In this document: positions 15,050-23,147 of the stretch, piece after piece
Layout: every line of letters starts with the position of its first letter
Position numbering within the stretch: the stretch's first letter is position 1
NCBI GenBank assembly: GCA_016706425.1
Contig: JADJJR010000001.1
Coordinates: 1,302,001 to 1,366,000, forward strand
Length of the DNA: 64,000 nt
Source of the DNA: Elusimicrobiota bacterium
GTDB taxonomy: Bacteria; Elusimicrobiota; Elusimicrobia; FEN-1173
Direction of reading: 5' to 3'
Notes under the pieces: generated by a model
Databases searched by the model: none
Told to the model about the DNA's origin: nothing
Seen by the model: only the letters and a program-made list of their open reading frames with translations
Position numbers and translations under genes: made by a program

Positions 15050-16771
15050 ATGCCGAAGACACTGCCCGTTTTTGTCGAAGCCGAGATCCGCCAAATGGAA
15101 GAAGCGATCCGCGAGTTGAAGGCCGGTAAAATGGACCCGGAGGATTTCCGCAAATTCCGTCTCAACAACGGGATCTACGGCATCCGTAACCAAACGGACA
15201 AACAGATGATCCGCATCAAGGTGCCCTTTGGGCAATTGACGCCGGATCAGCTGGAGAGCATGGCGGACGTGACCGAAACCTTCGCGCCGTCCAAGGCGGG
15301 CCACTTCACCACCCGGCAAAATTTGCAGATTCACATGATCCCCTTGGAAGACACGCCGAAAGTCATGCGCCGCGTGGCCGAATCGGGGCTCACCCCCCGG
15401 GAGGGCTGCGGGAACACGGTCCGGAACATCACCGCGAACCCCTATTCCGGCGTCGAACCGGGCGAGGTCTTCGACGTGGCCCCCTACGCGGACGCGGCGT
15501 TCCTGTTTTTCCTGCGCAATCCGCTCAGCGCCAACATGCCCCGAAAATTCAAGATGGCTTTCGAATCCTCCCCCCGGGACACGGCCTTGACGCCCATCCA
15601 CGACATGGCTTTCGTCGCCGACATCCGCGGCGGCGTGCGGGGTTTCCGCACCTACGTGGGGGGCGGCCTGGGGGCCACGCCCCAGGTGGCCATCCGGCTC
15701 GAGGACTTCACCCCGGCCGACGTTTTGTTACCAACCATTGAGGCGGTGATCCGGCTGTTTGATCGTTTCGGCGAGCGCCAAGACAAACTGCACGCGCGCA
15801 TCAAGTTCCTCGTCAAAAAATGGGGCGCCGAGGAGTTCCGCAAGCGCTTCCTAACGGAGCGCAAGGCGGTTCTCGCCACGCGGGCCGGCTCCATCGATTG
15901 GACTTACCCTGTGACGGAAGAGAGCGCCCCGCCCGTTCCGTCGATTGCGGGGGTCGCGGCGGCGCCGGGGTTCGACCGCTGGAAGGCGACCAACGTCGCG
16001 GCACAAAAACAGGCCGGCTACAGCTGGGCCACGGTGGTGTTGCCCCTGGGCGACATCACGGCCGTCCAAATGCGGCAATTGGCCGACCTGTCCCGTCGGT
16101 TCAACGGCGGCCGACTGCGAACGACGATCGAGCAGAATTTCCTGTTGCGCTGGGTGCGCAATGAGCACCTGCCGGCCCTGCACGCCGAATTGGTCAAGAT
16201 CGGTTTGTCGGAAGCGGGCGCGGGTCGTTTTTCCGACATCACCCGCTGCCCCGGCGCCGACACCTGCCAGATCGCCGTCACCAAATCGCGGGAATTGGCC
16301 AAAGCCCTGGCGGCGTTGTTTCAAAACGGACTTGCCGGGGAAGCCGATTTGGAAGGCCTCCATGTGAAGATCTCGGGCTGCACAAACTCCTGCGGCCAGC
16401 ACCACATCGGGACTTTGGGTTTTTACGGCACCTACCGGAAAGTCAACGAGCGGTCCGTGCCCCATTACATGATGCTCATGGGGGGGTCGACCAAAGAGGG
16501 GGAAGCCAAGTTCGGCCAGGTGGTGGGGGCCATTCCCGCCCGGCTCGTGCCGGGTGCCGTTAAGAAACTTGTGGCGACTTATAAGGCCGAGCGCCAGGGC
16601 GCGGAGCTGTTCGCCGGGTGGTTGGACCGTGCGGGCAAAGCCCGCGTGAAGGAACTTGTTCAGGAATTCACCACCTTGCCGCCCTACGACCAAGACCCAA
16701 CCCTCTACTTCGACTGGGGCGATACCAAGGATTTTGTCGCCGAGATCGGTGTCGGCGAGTGCGCCGCGTAG
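15050..16771 (+). CDS. sir: Siroheme [4Fe-4S] sulfite (or nitrite) reductase, ferredoxin type
   Basis: The 573-residue enzyme has the two half-repeats of assimilatory sulfite/nitrite reductases. Substrate/siroheme motifs include HFTTRQNLQIH near residue 83 and GCGNTVRNIT near 123. The cluster ligands are CPGADTC and CTNSC in the C-terminal half. It reduces sulfite to sulfide (or nitrite to ammonia) with ferredoxin-like donors; no flavoprotein subunit lies beside it. Location between cysteine synthesis genes favours sulfite. AAGGAG precedes the ATG at 15050. The stop overlaps the next gene by 13 bases. Confidence 0.93.
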   Translation: MPKTLPVFVEAEIRQMEEAIRELKAGKMDPEDFRKFRLNNGIYGIRNQTDKQMIRIKVPFGQLTPDQLESMADVTETFAPSKAGHFTTRQNLQIHMIPLEDTPKVMRRVAESGLTPREGCGNTVRNITANPYSGVEPGEVFDVAPYADAAFLFFLRNPLSANMPRKFKMAFESSPRDTALTPIHDMAFVADIRGGVRGFRTYVGGGLGATPQVAIRLEDFTPADVLLPTIEAVIRLFDRFGERQDKLHARIKFLVKKWGAEEFRKRFLTERKAVLATRAGSIDWTYPVTEESAPPVPSIAGVAAAPGFDRWKATNVAAQKQAGYSWATVVLPLGDITAVQMRQLADLSRRFNGGRLRTTIEQNFLLRWVRNEHLPALHAELVKIGLSEAGAGRFSDITRCPGADTCQIAVTKSRELAKALAALFQNGLAGEADLEGLHVKISGCTNSCGQHHIGTLGFYGTYRKVNERSVPHYMMLMGGSTKEGEAKFGQVVGAIPARLVPGAVKKLVATYKAERQGAELFAGWLDRAGKARVKELVQEFTTLPPYDQDPTLYFDWGDTKDFVAEIGVGECAA

Positions 16772-17514
16772 ATCTCGCCCGGTACGCCCGCCAAATCCTC
16801 CTGCCCGAGGTGGGGGGAGGGGGTCAGTTGAAACTCTCCAAAGCCCGGGTGCTGATTGTGGGCGCGGGGGGGCTCGGTTCTCCCGCCGCCCTCTATCTCG
16901 CGGGGGCCGGCGTCGGCCAATTGACGTTGATTGACAACGATCCGGTGGACCTCACCAACCTCCATCGTCAAATCCTGCATGGAACCCCCGACCTGGGAAC
17001 CCCCAAGGTCCTCTCGGCCCGGCGGCGGTTGACCCATCTCAACCCCGGCGTGCGGGTCAAACCGCTCAACAAACGATTGACTTCCCGGAACGTCGATGCC
17101 GTTTTTAAAATACAGGATTTGATTCTGGACGGTTCAGACAACTTTGATACGCGATACCTCGTGAACGACGCCGCGGTTCGACACCGCGTGCCGCTGGTTT
17201 GGGGGGCGGTGCTGCGATGGGAGGGTCAAGCCATGACGGTCGTGCCGGGCCGATCGGCCTGCTACCGCTGTTTGTTTCCCGAACCCCCGGACCCGGCCGT
17301 GGCCCAATCCTGCGCGGACGGAGGGGTGTTGGGCCCGATCGCCGGTGTCGTCGGGGCGCTGATGGCGGCGGAGGCAGTGAAAGTCCTTTTGGGGGTGGGC
17401 GTGCCCTTGACCGGGCGCTTGCTTCAATACGACGGGCGCGCGGCGCGGTTTCGGGAGCGCGCCGCGAACCGCCGAGGGAACTGTTCCTCCTGCGGAGGCC
17501 GCGATGTCCATTGA
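16759..17514 (+). CDS. Second MoeB/ThiF-type adenylyltransferase (no rhodanese domain)
   Basis: The 251-residue protein is the bare adenylating domain: YARQILLPEVGGGGQ, VGAGGLGSPAALYLAGAGVG, NDPVDLTNLHRQ, DGSDNFDTRYLVND, SCADGGVLGPIAG and zinc pairs CYRC and CSSC. It is a paralogue of the domain at 11421-12572. GTG at 16759 starts the conserved region and overlaps the reductase gene. It may activate a different carrier (ThiS, MoaD or a CysO-like protein). Having two E1-like enzymes in one sulfur block but no di-glycine carrier is notable. Confidence 0.9.
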   Translation: MRRVDLARYARQILLPEVGGGGQLKLSKARVLIVGAGGLGSPAALYLAGAGVGQLTLIDNDPVDLTNLHRQILHGTPDLGTPKVLSARRRLTHLNPGVRVKPLNKRLTSRNVDAVFKIQDLILDGSDNFDTRYLVNDAAVRHRVPLVWGAVLRWEGQAMTVVPGRSACYRCLFPEPPDPAVAQSCADGGVLGPIAGVVGALMAAEAVKVLLGVGVPLTGRLLQYDGRAARFRERAANRRGNCSSCGGRDVH

Positions 17515-18973
17515 AGCGGTCCTCTTGATCGTCGCGGTCCTCCTGGCCGCCAGTGTGCTCATCAGCAAAGCCTCGGAACGCTTCGGCGTTCCAACGATGT
17601 TGATTTTTTTAGCGGTGGGCATGCTGGCCGGTTCGGAAGGGGTGGGGGGCATCTACTTCGACAACCCCCGTCTGGCCCAGGCGGCGGGCACCGTGGCCTT
17701 GGTGTACATTCTTTTCGCCGGAGGCCTTGAAACCCAATGGGCGGTGGTGCGGCCGGTGTGGCGATCGGGGCTCGCCCTGGCCACGCTCGGTGTTTTGATC
17801 ACCGCCCTGTTCGTGGGCGTGTTCGCCTCCGTGGCCCTCGATTTTACGGCGTTGGAGGGGCTGTTGCTCGGGTCCATCGTGGCGTCCACCGACGCCGCGG
17901 CTGTTTTCGCCATCCTCAAATCCAAAAGCGTTCGTCTTAAAGGGACCCTGCGTCCTCTGTTGGAACTGGAATCGGGAAGCAACGATCCCATGGCGGTGTT
18001 TTTAACGGTAGGGACACTGGGGTTGATCCTGGCCACGTCCCGATCGGCCTTGGCCCTTCTTCCGGCTTTCGTCCTCCAAATGGGACTGGGTTTTGGACTG
18101 GGCGCCGGGTTCGGTTGGGCCATAAAAGCGTTGTTGAACCGGGTGGCTCTGGGTTACGAGGGACTCTACCCCGTCCTGACTCTGGCGATGGTTTTGCTCG
18201 CCTACGCGGTCACCGCCCTTGCCGGGGGCAACGGTTTTCTGGGGGTGTATATCGCCGGCATTTTCCTGGGCAACACCAATTTCATTCATAAACGCAGTCT
18301 GGTCCAATTTCACGACGGGTTGGCTTGGCTCATGCAAATCGGAATGTTCCTCACGCTGGGCCTGCTCGTCTTTCCGAGCCAATTGGTGGCGGTGGTCGGG
18401 GCGGGACTGGCCGTGGCCGCGTTCCTCATCCTTCTGGCCCGGCCCGCGGCAATTTTTCTCTGCCTCTGGGGACGGCGCTTTTCGCTCCGGGAAAAGACTT
18501 TGGTTTCCTGGGTGGGTCTGCGCGGGGCCGTGCCGATCGTCTTGGCGACGTTTCCACTGGTGGCGGGGTTGCCCAAGTCGGAGATGATTTTCAACATCGT
18601 GTTTTTCGTCGTGTTGACCTCGGGCCTCGTGCAGGGCATGACAATCCCTTGGATGGCAAGGCGCTTGGGCCTTGAAGCCCCAGCGGGAGACCCCCGGCGG
18701 ATCCCTCTTCAATTGGACGTTCCCTTGGCGGGGGGCACGCATTTGGAGGATTTCATCTTGCCCTACCAATCGTCCCATGTCGGAAAGACCTTGGTGGCGC
18801 TCAACATGCCCAAGGACAGCCTGATCGCTTTAATCGGAAGGGGAGACCAGTTCCTTGTTCCGGACGGGGGCACCGTGTTGGAGGCCGGTGACGTTCTCTG
18901 GGTGTTGGTGAGCGACGCGAGTTTGGGACGGGTGCGGGGAATTTTAACGGAAATCCGGTCCCCTGTAGGATGA
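17504..18973 (+). CDS. cvrA: K+/H+ or Na+/H+ antiporter, NhaP2/CvrA type
   Basis: The 489-residue protein has about 12 membrane helices of the CPA1 antiporter fold. Family motifs include LFAGGLETQ, ASTDAAAVFAIL, LELESGSNDPMAVFLT and VGLRGAVPIVLAT. The C-terminal region after about residue 395 is a TrkA-C-like cytoplasmic domain (LEDFILPYQSSHVGKTLVAL, then LIGRGDQFLVPDGGTVLEAGDVLWVLV). It exports K+ or Na+ in exchange for protons. The start overlaps the preceding gene by 11 bases. Confidence 0.93.
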   Translation: MSIEAVLLIVAVLLAASVLISKASERFGVPTMLIFLAVGMLAGSEGVGGIYFDNPRLAQAAGTVALVYILFAGGLETQWAVVRPVWRSGLALATLGVLITALFVGVFASVALDFTALEGLLLGSIVASTDAAAVFAILKSKSVRLKGTLRPLLELESGSNDPMAVFLTVGTLGLILATSRSALALLPAFVLQMGLGFGLGAGFGWAIKALLNRVALGYEGLYPVLTLAMVLLAYAVTALAGGNGFLGVYIAGIFLGNTNFIHKRSLVQFHDGLAWLMQIGMFLTLGLLVFPSQLVAVVGAGLAVAAFLILLARPAAIFLCLWGRRFSLREKTLVSWVGLRGAVPIVLATFPLVAGLPKSEMIFNIVFFVVLTSGLVQGMTIPWMARRLGLEAPAGDPRRIPLQLDVPLAGGTHLEDFILPYQSSHVGKTLVALNMPKDSLIALIGRGDQFLVPDGGTVLEAGDVLWVLVSDASLGRVRGILTEIRSPVG

Positions 18974-19036
18974 ATTGAAAATAGGGGGTGGCGGGGATAG
19001 TTTTATAGGGGGGGGGAAGGCAATGAAAAAAGCTCC

Positions 19037-19642
19037 ATGGGAAAACAGGGCGCTTTCACCCTCATTGAATTAATGCTTGTGGTGGCAATTATTCGCTTGC
19101 TGGCGGCCATTGCCATCCCAAAATAATCCAATCTTATAATCAAAGCCAAAGAAGCGACCGTCAAAGCCCATTTGGGATCACTCCGCAGCACGTTTTCGAT
19201 TTATTACGCCGACAATGAGGGATTTCTTCCCCGCTTCGGGTCAGGCGCAAGTAATTTGAACGATCTCTTTCTCCCAAAATACATAGAGCGTATACCCGTT
19301 ATTTCAATCCCCACCGTGAGTGAGTCCATTCACGCCAAGTCCGATTGGCATTTTCCTGGCCCGGCGCCGGATGATAACGCCTGGGGCCCTTTACAGCCTT
19401 TTGTTTGGTTTACAAAAACCTTTACCGATCCCATTTCCGGGGATGCTATTTTGACGGGCTTAATAACCGTCAATTGCACCCCTCCCGATTCCAGTGGTAA
19501 AACCTGGAGCCCCTGGTTAACCTCCCGTCCCGTCGTTTGCGATCCGTCCCGCTTCCCGGTTGACAAGGGTTTTCCGAATTCATTAAATAAGCCTCCTTCC
19601 AGCAACCAAAAGCGGAACAGGATGGATTTAAACCTGCGTTGA
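19037..19642 (+). pseudogene. Decayed type IV pilin-like gene
   Basis: ATG 19037 begins MGKQGAFTLIELMLVVAII, a type III pilin leader and hydrophobic helix, followed by LLAAIAIPK. The next codon is TAA (19124-19126) where pilins of this type have an aromatic residue. The same frame continues without shift (NLIIKAKEATVKAHLGSLRS, YYADNEGFLP, later GLITVNCTPPDSSGKTWSPW). The usual C-terminal stop after SPW also seems lost, since the frame runs another 33 or so codons. A Gly is replaced by Arg in AIIRLLA. The surrounding 18974-19656 gap is A+T-richer and holds no other gene apart from a promoter at 19560-19588. Confidence 0.85.
19560..19588 (+). promoter_or_regulatory. Sigma-70-type promoter before the histone-fold gene
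   Basis: TTGACA at 19560-19565, a 17-base spacer and TTAAAT at 19583-19588 give a consensus -35 and a four-of-six -10. Transcription would start near 19595, about 60 bases before the histone-fold gene. The same transcript could continue into ubiE and the complex I genes, since no terminator is evident between them. Confidence 0.5.
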
Positions 19643-19656
19643 TCAAGGAGACGGTC

Positions 19657-19836
19657 ATGGCGGAAACATTCGTGGTAGTCAGCAAAATCAAGAAAATGGT
19701 CAAGGAAAAAGGCCTGCGCACGGGCGGGGACTACATCGAGGGCCTCTCCAAGAAGATTGAAGAAATCGTCAACGCGGCGGTCGCCAAGGTGCAGAGCGAG
19801 GGAAAACGCAAAACCCTCGGCGCCGAAGACCTTTAA
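19657..19836 (+). CDS. Bacterial histone-fold protein (single short histone fold)
   Basis: The 59-residue protein reads as one histone fold: helix 1 (FVVVSKIKKMVKEKG), loop, long helix 2 (GGDYIEGLSKKIEEIVNAAVAKVQSEG), loop with Arg51-Lys52-Thr53, and a short helix 3 start (GAEDL). The RKT and following acidic Asp58 correspond to the RKT loop and helix-capping aspartate of archaeal and bacterial histones such as Bd0055. It should dimerise and may bind DNA. AAGGAG precedes ATG 19657; a TTG at 19639 is less likely. It ends two bases before ubiE. Identification is from motif memory, not a search. Confidence 0.75.
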   Translation: MAETFVVVSKIKKMVKEKGLRTGGDYIEGLSKKIEEIVNAAVAKVQSEGKRKTLGAEDL

Positions 19837-19837
19837 G

Positions 19838-20566
19838 TTGACGGGGGGCGAAACCCCCGGCCCGGCCCGGCCCAAGGATCAGGACACGGCCGCAATTGGT
19901 AAAATGTTTTCCGGCCTGGCGCCGGCTTATCGGCGCTTTAACCGGTTTTCGAGTTTGGGGTTGGACGGCCGTTGGCGCCGGGCCGCTGTTCAGGTACTGC
20001 ACGAGGCCCCGGATGTTCTTGATGTCGGGACCGGCACGGGGGATTTGGCTTGGATGTTAAAGGCCGATCGCCCGGGGGCTGGGCGCGTGGTGGGTTTGGA
20101 TTTAAGCGCCGAGATGCTGGCCCAGGCCGCTCGGTCGGGGGGGAGGGGTTCCCCGGAATGGCTTCAAGGCGGTGCCGACAAGTTGCCGTTCCCGGACGGT
20201 TCGTTCGACGCCGTGACCTCCGCCTACGTGATGCGGAATCTCTGGGTGGGTGGGGTTTTGGAATCGAGTTTGCGGGAGGCGGCGCGGGTTCTTCGCCCCG
20301 GAGGACGGCTGGTGTTCTTGGATTTGACGCGGCCCTCTAACCCCTTGTTGCGGTTTGGTCACAGACTCTACAGCAAAACGGTGGTGCCCCTGGTTGGGCG
20401 AATGTTGTTCGGCGACCGATGGCCGGGGGATTATTTGAAAACATCCATTGAAGCGCTGCCTTCGGTGGATGTCCTGAGGGGATTTTTCGAAGCCGCGGGC
20501 TTCGGCCAATTTGAATGTCGGCCCCTTTGGGGTGGAATTGTGTCTTTGTTTATCGGGAGATGTTGA
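19838..20566 (+). CDS. ubiE: Demethylmenaquinone/ubiquinone C-methyltransferase UbiE/MenG
   Basis: The SAM-dependent methyltransferase completes the menaquinone (or ubiquinone) head group. The family region starts at IGKMFSGLAPAYRRFNRFSSLGLDGRWRR, then motif I VLDVGTGTGDLAW, GLDLSAEML, LPFPDGSFDAVTSAYVMRNL and EAARVLRPGGRLVFLDLTRP. The start is uncertain: TTG 19838 gives 242 residues, ATG 19904 gives 220 and still keeps the domain. Position directly before nuoA and near a polyprenyl synthase supports a respiratory quinone role. Confidence 0.92.
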   Translation: MTGGETPGPARPKDQDTAAIGKMFSGLAPAYRRFNRFSSLGLDGRWRRAAVQVLHEAPDVLDVGTGTGDLAWMLKADRPGAGRVVGLDLSAEMLAQAARSGGRGSPEWLQGGADKLPFPDGSFDAVTSAYVMRNLWVGGVLESSLREAARVLRPGGRLVFLDLTRPSNPLLRFGHRLYSKTVVPLVGRMLFGDRWPGDYLKTSIEALPSVDVLRGFFEAAGFGQFECRPLWGGIVSLFIGRC

Positions 20567-20919
20567 TGCTGGCGGATTATTTTCGAGTCTTGGTGTTTGC
20601 CCTGGTGGGCGTCGGGTTCTTCAGCTTCTTGCTGTTCTTCGCGGGGTTCGTGCGGGAACGGGGGGGAAGCCAGGACACTGAAGCCTACGAGTGCGGAATG
20701 GAACCGGTGGGGACCCCCTGGGTCTCCCCCAACATCCGCTTTTACGTGTTCGCCCTCCTGTTTGTCATCTTCGATGTGGAAGCCCTGTTCGTCTTTCCCT
20801 GGGCGGTGCAATTTAAAACACTTGGTGTAGAAGGGTTTGCGGCCGTAATGCTGTTCGTTGGGTTGCTTTTTATGGGGCTTGTCTACGCCTGGAAAAAGGG
20901 CGCACTGAAATGGGAATAA
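20566..20919 (+). CDS. nuoA: Complex I subunit NuoA
   Basis: This 117-residue membrane subunit has three helices and the conserved loop [11 protein letters not shown], then [13 protein letters not shown]. It lies at the heel of the membrane arm near the quinone site. ATG 20566 follows GGGAGA; an ATG two codons upstream is also possible. It opens an 11-gene complex I operon with overlapping or closely spaced genes. Confidence 0.96.
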   Translation: MLADYFRVLVFALVGVGFFSFLLFFAGFVRERGGSQDTEAYECGMEPVGTPWVSPNIRFYVFALLFVIFDVEALFVFPWAVQFKTLGVEGFAAVMLFVGLLFMGLVYAWKKGALKWE

Positions 20920-21437
20920 TCCAAGAAAAAATTCTTCCTTCAACGATTTACAAGATTCCCGGCCTGGGGGAGATATCGCTCACGACGGTCGATTTCTTTA
21001 TCGATTGGGCCCGCAAGTCCAGCATTTGGCCCCTCACATTCGGCCTGGCCTGCTGCGCGATTGAAATGATGGCCGCTTATGGCACCCGTTTCGATATCAA
21101 CCGGTTTGGGGTGATTCCCCGCCCCTCCCCCCGGCAGGCCGACCTCATGATCATCGCGGGCACCGTAACAAAAAAGATGGCCCCGGCCATTGAAAAGCTT
21201 TTCTACCAGATGCCGGAACCCCGGTTTGTGATCTCCATGGGCGCCTGCGCCAACTGCGGTGGCCCCTATTACGATTCCTACTCCGTTGTGAAAGGGGTCG
21301 ATCGGGTGATCCCGGTGGATGTGTACATCCCCGGTTGCCCGCCCCGACCGGAGGCCCTGCACAACGCCATTTTGACTCTCCAAAAGAAGATTGACGGCAT
21401 GTACAAAGGCGGCGTGAAGGTCAAGACCCATGGATAA
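20910..21437 (+). CDS. nuoB: Complex I subunit NuoB
   Basis: NuoB binds the terminal cluster N2 that reduces quinone. The 175-residue protein shows the ligands in [23 protein letters not shown] and [10 protein letters not shown]. Length is normal. It overlaps nuoA by 10 bases and nuoC by 8. Confidence 0.98.
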   Translation: MGIIQEKILPSTIYKIPGLGEISLTTVDFFIDWARKSSIWPLTFGLACCAIEMMAAYGTRFDINRFGVIPRPSPRQADLMIIAGTVTKKMAPAIEKLFYQMPEPRFVISMGACANCGGPYYDSYSVVKGVDRVIPVDVYIPGCPPRPEALHNAILTLQKKIDGMYKGGVKVKTHG

Positions 21438-21960
21438 GGCCGCCCTGCTCGAACAGATTAAGATCCAGTTTCCCGCGGTGGAGGAGTCCATCCCGGCGGA
21501 CCCGAAGTATGTGCGGGGGGGGGACGATCTGTGGTTAAAAGTATCCTCCACCGACCTGAAAAACGTATCAGAAAAACTTAAGAATGAACTTAAGTTTGAT
21601 TTGCTAAATATGTTGACAGCCGTTGATTTTATTAAAGACAATAAATTTGAAGTTATTTATCAGTTTGTCCGCACGTCCGCCCCGGCGGATGCGGTCTTCC
21701 TTAAATTGGAATGTCCCCGCTCGGGGGAACCGGTGGTGCCTTCCTTGGCCGGACTTTATTCCTCGGCCGATTGGCAGGAACGGGAAACCTACGACCTTTT
21801 CGGCATCCGATTTGAAGGGCACCCGAACCCGACCCGGATTCTACTCTGGGAAGGCTACCCGGGATGGCCCCTCCGCAAAGATTACGTCCACACCCCGGAC
21901 CGTTACGACAACGGGGCCGAAATCGGCCTGCCCAAGGCGGTTCCGGCGGCCCACCCATGA
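21430..21960 (+). CDS. nuoC: Complex I subunit NuoC (30 kDa)
   Basis: The 176-residue hydrophilic subunit has the family signature [26 protein letters not shown] followed by GWPLRKDY. It is a separate gene, not fused to nuoD as in Escherichia coli. The middle (about 21540-21660) uses A/T-ending codons unusually often for this region ([28 protein letters not shown]). Confidence 0.96.
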   Translation: MDKAALLEQIKIQFPAVEESIPADPKYVRGGDDLWLKVSSTDLKNVSEKLKNELKFDLLNMLTAVDFIKDNKFEVIYQFVRTSAPADAVFLKLECPRSGEPVVPSLAGLYSSADWQERETYDLFGIRFEGHPNPTRILLWEGYPGWPLRKDYVHTPDRYDNGAEIGLPKAVPAAHP

Positions 21961-23147
21961 CACAAAATATGCCCCAGGGAACCGTCAATTTAACGGCCGA
22001 TAAACTGGCCGGGGGACCCTCCTTTGAAACCAAAATGGAGAGGATTTCGGAGCACGAAATGCTCCTCAACATGGGGCCCCAGCACCCCTCCACCCACGGG
22101 GTGTTGCGGGTGGTCCTTCGCTTGGATGGGGAGGTGGTGACCCAGGCCGTGCCCGATTTGGGGTATTTGCACCGGGGGGTGGAAAAGCTGGCCGAGAACC
22201 GTACCTACCCCCAGTTCATCATCCTGACGGATCGCGATGATTATCTGTGCGCCATGCTCAATAACTGGTCCTACTGCATGGCCGTCGAAAAACTGATGAA
22301 AGTCGAAATCCCGGAGCGGGCCGATTACCTGCGCCTCATCGCGGGGGAGCTGAACCGTATCGCCTCCCACCTGCTCTTTATCGGCACCTTTGGCATCGAC
22401 ATCGGGGCCTTCACCCCCTTCCTGTACGCCTTCGGCCGGGAGCGGGAAATGATTTTGGACCTTTTTGAGCAACTCTGCGGAGCTCGGATCACCTACAACT
22501 ACGTCCGGATCGGCGGGGTCTCCAACGACGTGCCGGAGGGCTGGATTGAAAAAGCCAAGAAATTCGTCCAGCACATGAAAAGCTGTTTGAAGGAATACGA
22601 CAACTTGTTGAGCTACAACCCGATTTTTATGGACCGGACCAAGGGCATCGGTGTTCTCTCCAAGGAAAAGGCCATTTCCTACGGCATCACCGGCCCCAAC
22701 CTGCGGGCGAGCGGCGTGCCCCTGGACCTGCGCAAACAGGCGCCCTATGGCCTGTATTCCAAATTTCAATTTGACATTCCCGTTCGCCCCAACGGCGACT
22801 GCTGGGATCGCTACATGGTCCGCCGGGATGAAATCGAACAATCCTGCCGGATTTTGGATCAGGCCCTCGATAGCTTCCCGGCGGCGGGTGAAATTTTGGG
22901 CAAAGTCCCCCGGGCAAACCTGCGGCCCCCCGCGGGCGAAGCCTACGCCCAGTTGGAAGGCGCCCGCGGTTGGTTGGGCATCTACCTGGTCTCGGACGGG
23001 GGCCTGAGCCCCTACCGGTTGCACGTGCGGGCGCCCTCTTTCATCAACCTCGCGGCCCTGCAGGAAATTTTGGTCGGCTGGAAAGTGGCCGACGTGGTGG
23101 CGATTTTGGGCTCCATCGACATCGTGTTGGGCGAGGTGGACCGCTAA
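21957..23147 (+). CDS. nuoD: Complex I subunit NuoD (49 kDa)
   Basis: The 396-residue subunit forms the quinone cavity with NuoB. Landmarks are LNMGPQHPSTHGVLR near residue 38, YLHRGVEKLAE, NRIASHLLFIGTFG and the C-terminal LGEVDR. ATG 21957 overlaps the nuoC stop. The usual order nuoD-E-F-G is broken: nuoH follows directly. Confidence 0.97.
   Translation: MTQNMPQGTVNLTADKLAGGPSFETKMERISEHEMLLNMGPQHPSTHGVLRVVLRLDGEVVTQAVPDLGYLHRGVEKLAENRTYPQFIILTDRDDYLCAMLNNWSYCMAVEKLMKVEIPERADYLRLIAGELNRIASHLLFIGTFGIDIGAFTPFLYAFGREREMILDLFEQLCGARITYNYVRIGGVSNDVPEGWIEKAKKFVQHMKSCLKEYDNLLSYNPIFMDRTKGIGVLSKEKAISYGITGPNLRASGVPLDLRKQAPYGLYSKFQFDIPVRPNGDCWDRYMVRRDEIEQSCRILDQALDSFPAAGEILGKVPRANLRPPAGEAYAQLEGARGWLGIYLVSDGGLSPYRLHVRAPSFINLAALQEILVGWKVADVVAILGSIDIVLGEVDR

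Noticed and set aside
18974..19036. Insertion sequence or attachment site near the pilin remnant
   Set aside because: No transposase fragment, terminal inverted repeats or target duplication could be seen; the G-rich runs alone are not evidence.
19639..19656. TTG start giving the histone-fold protein six more residues
   Set aside because: The AAGGAG ribosome site lies between this TTG and ATG 19657, so ATG is the real start.
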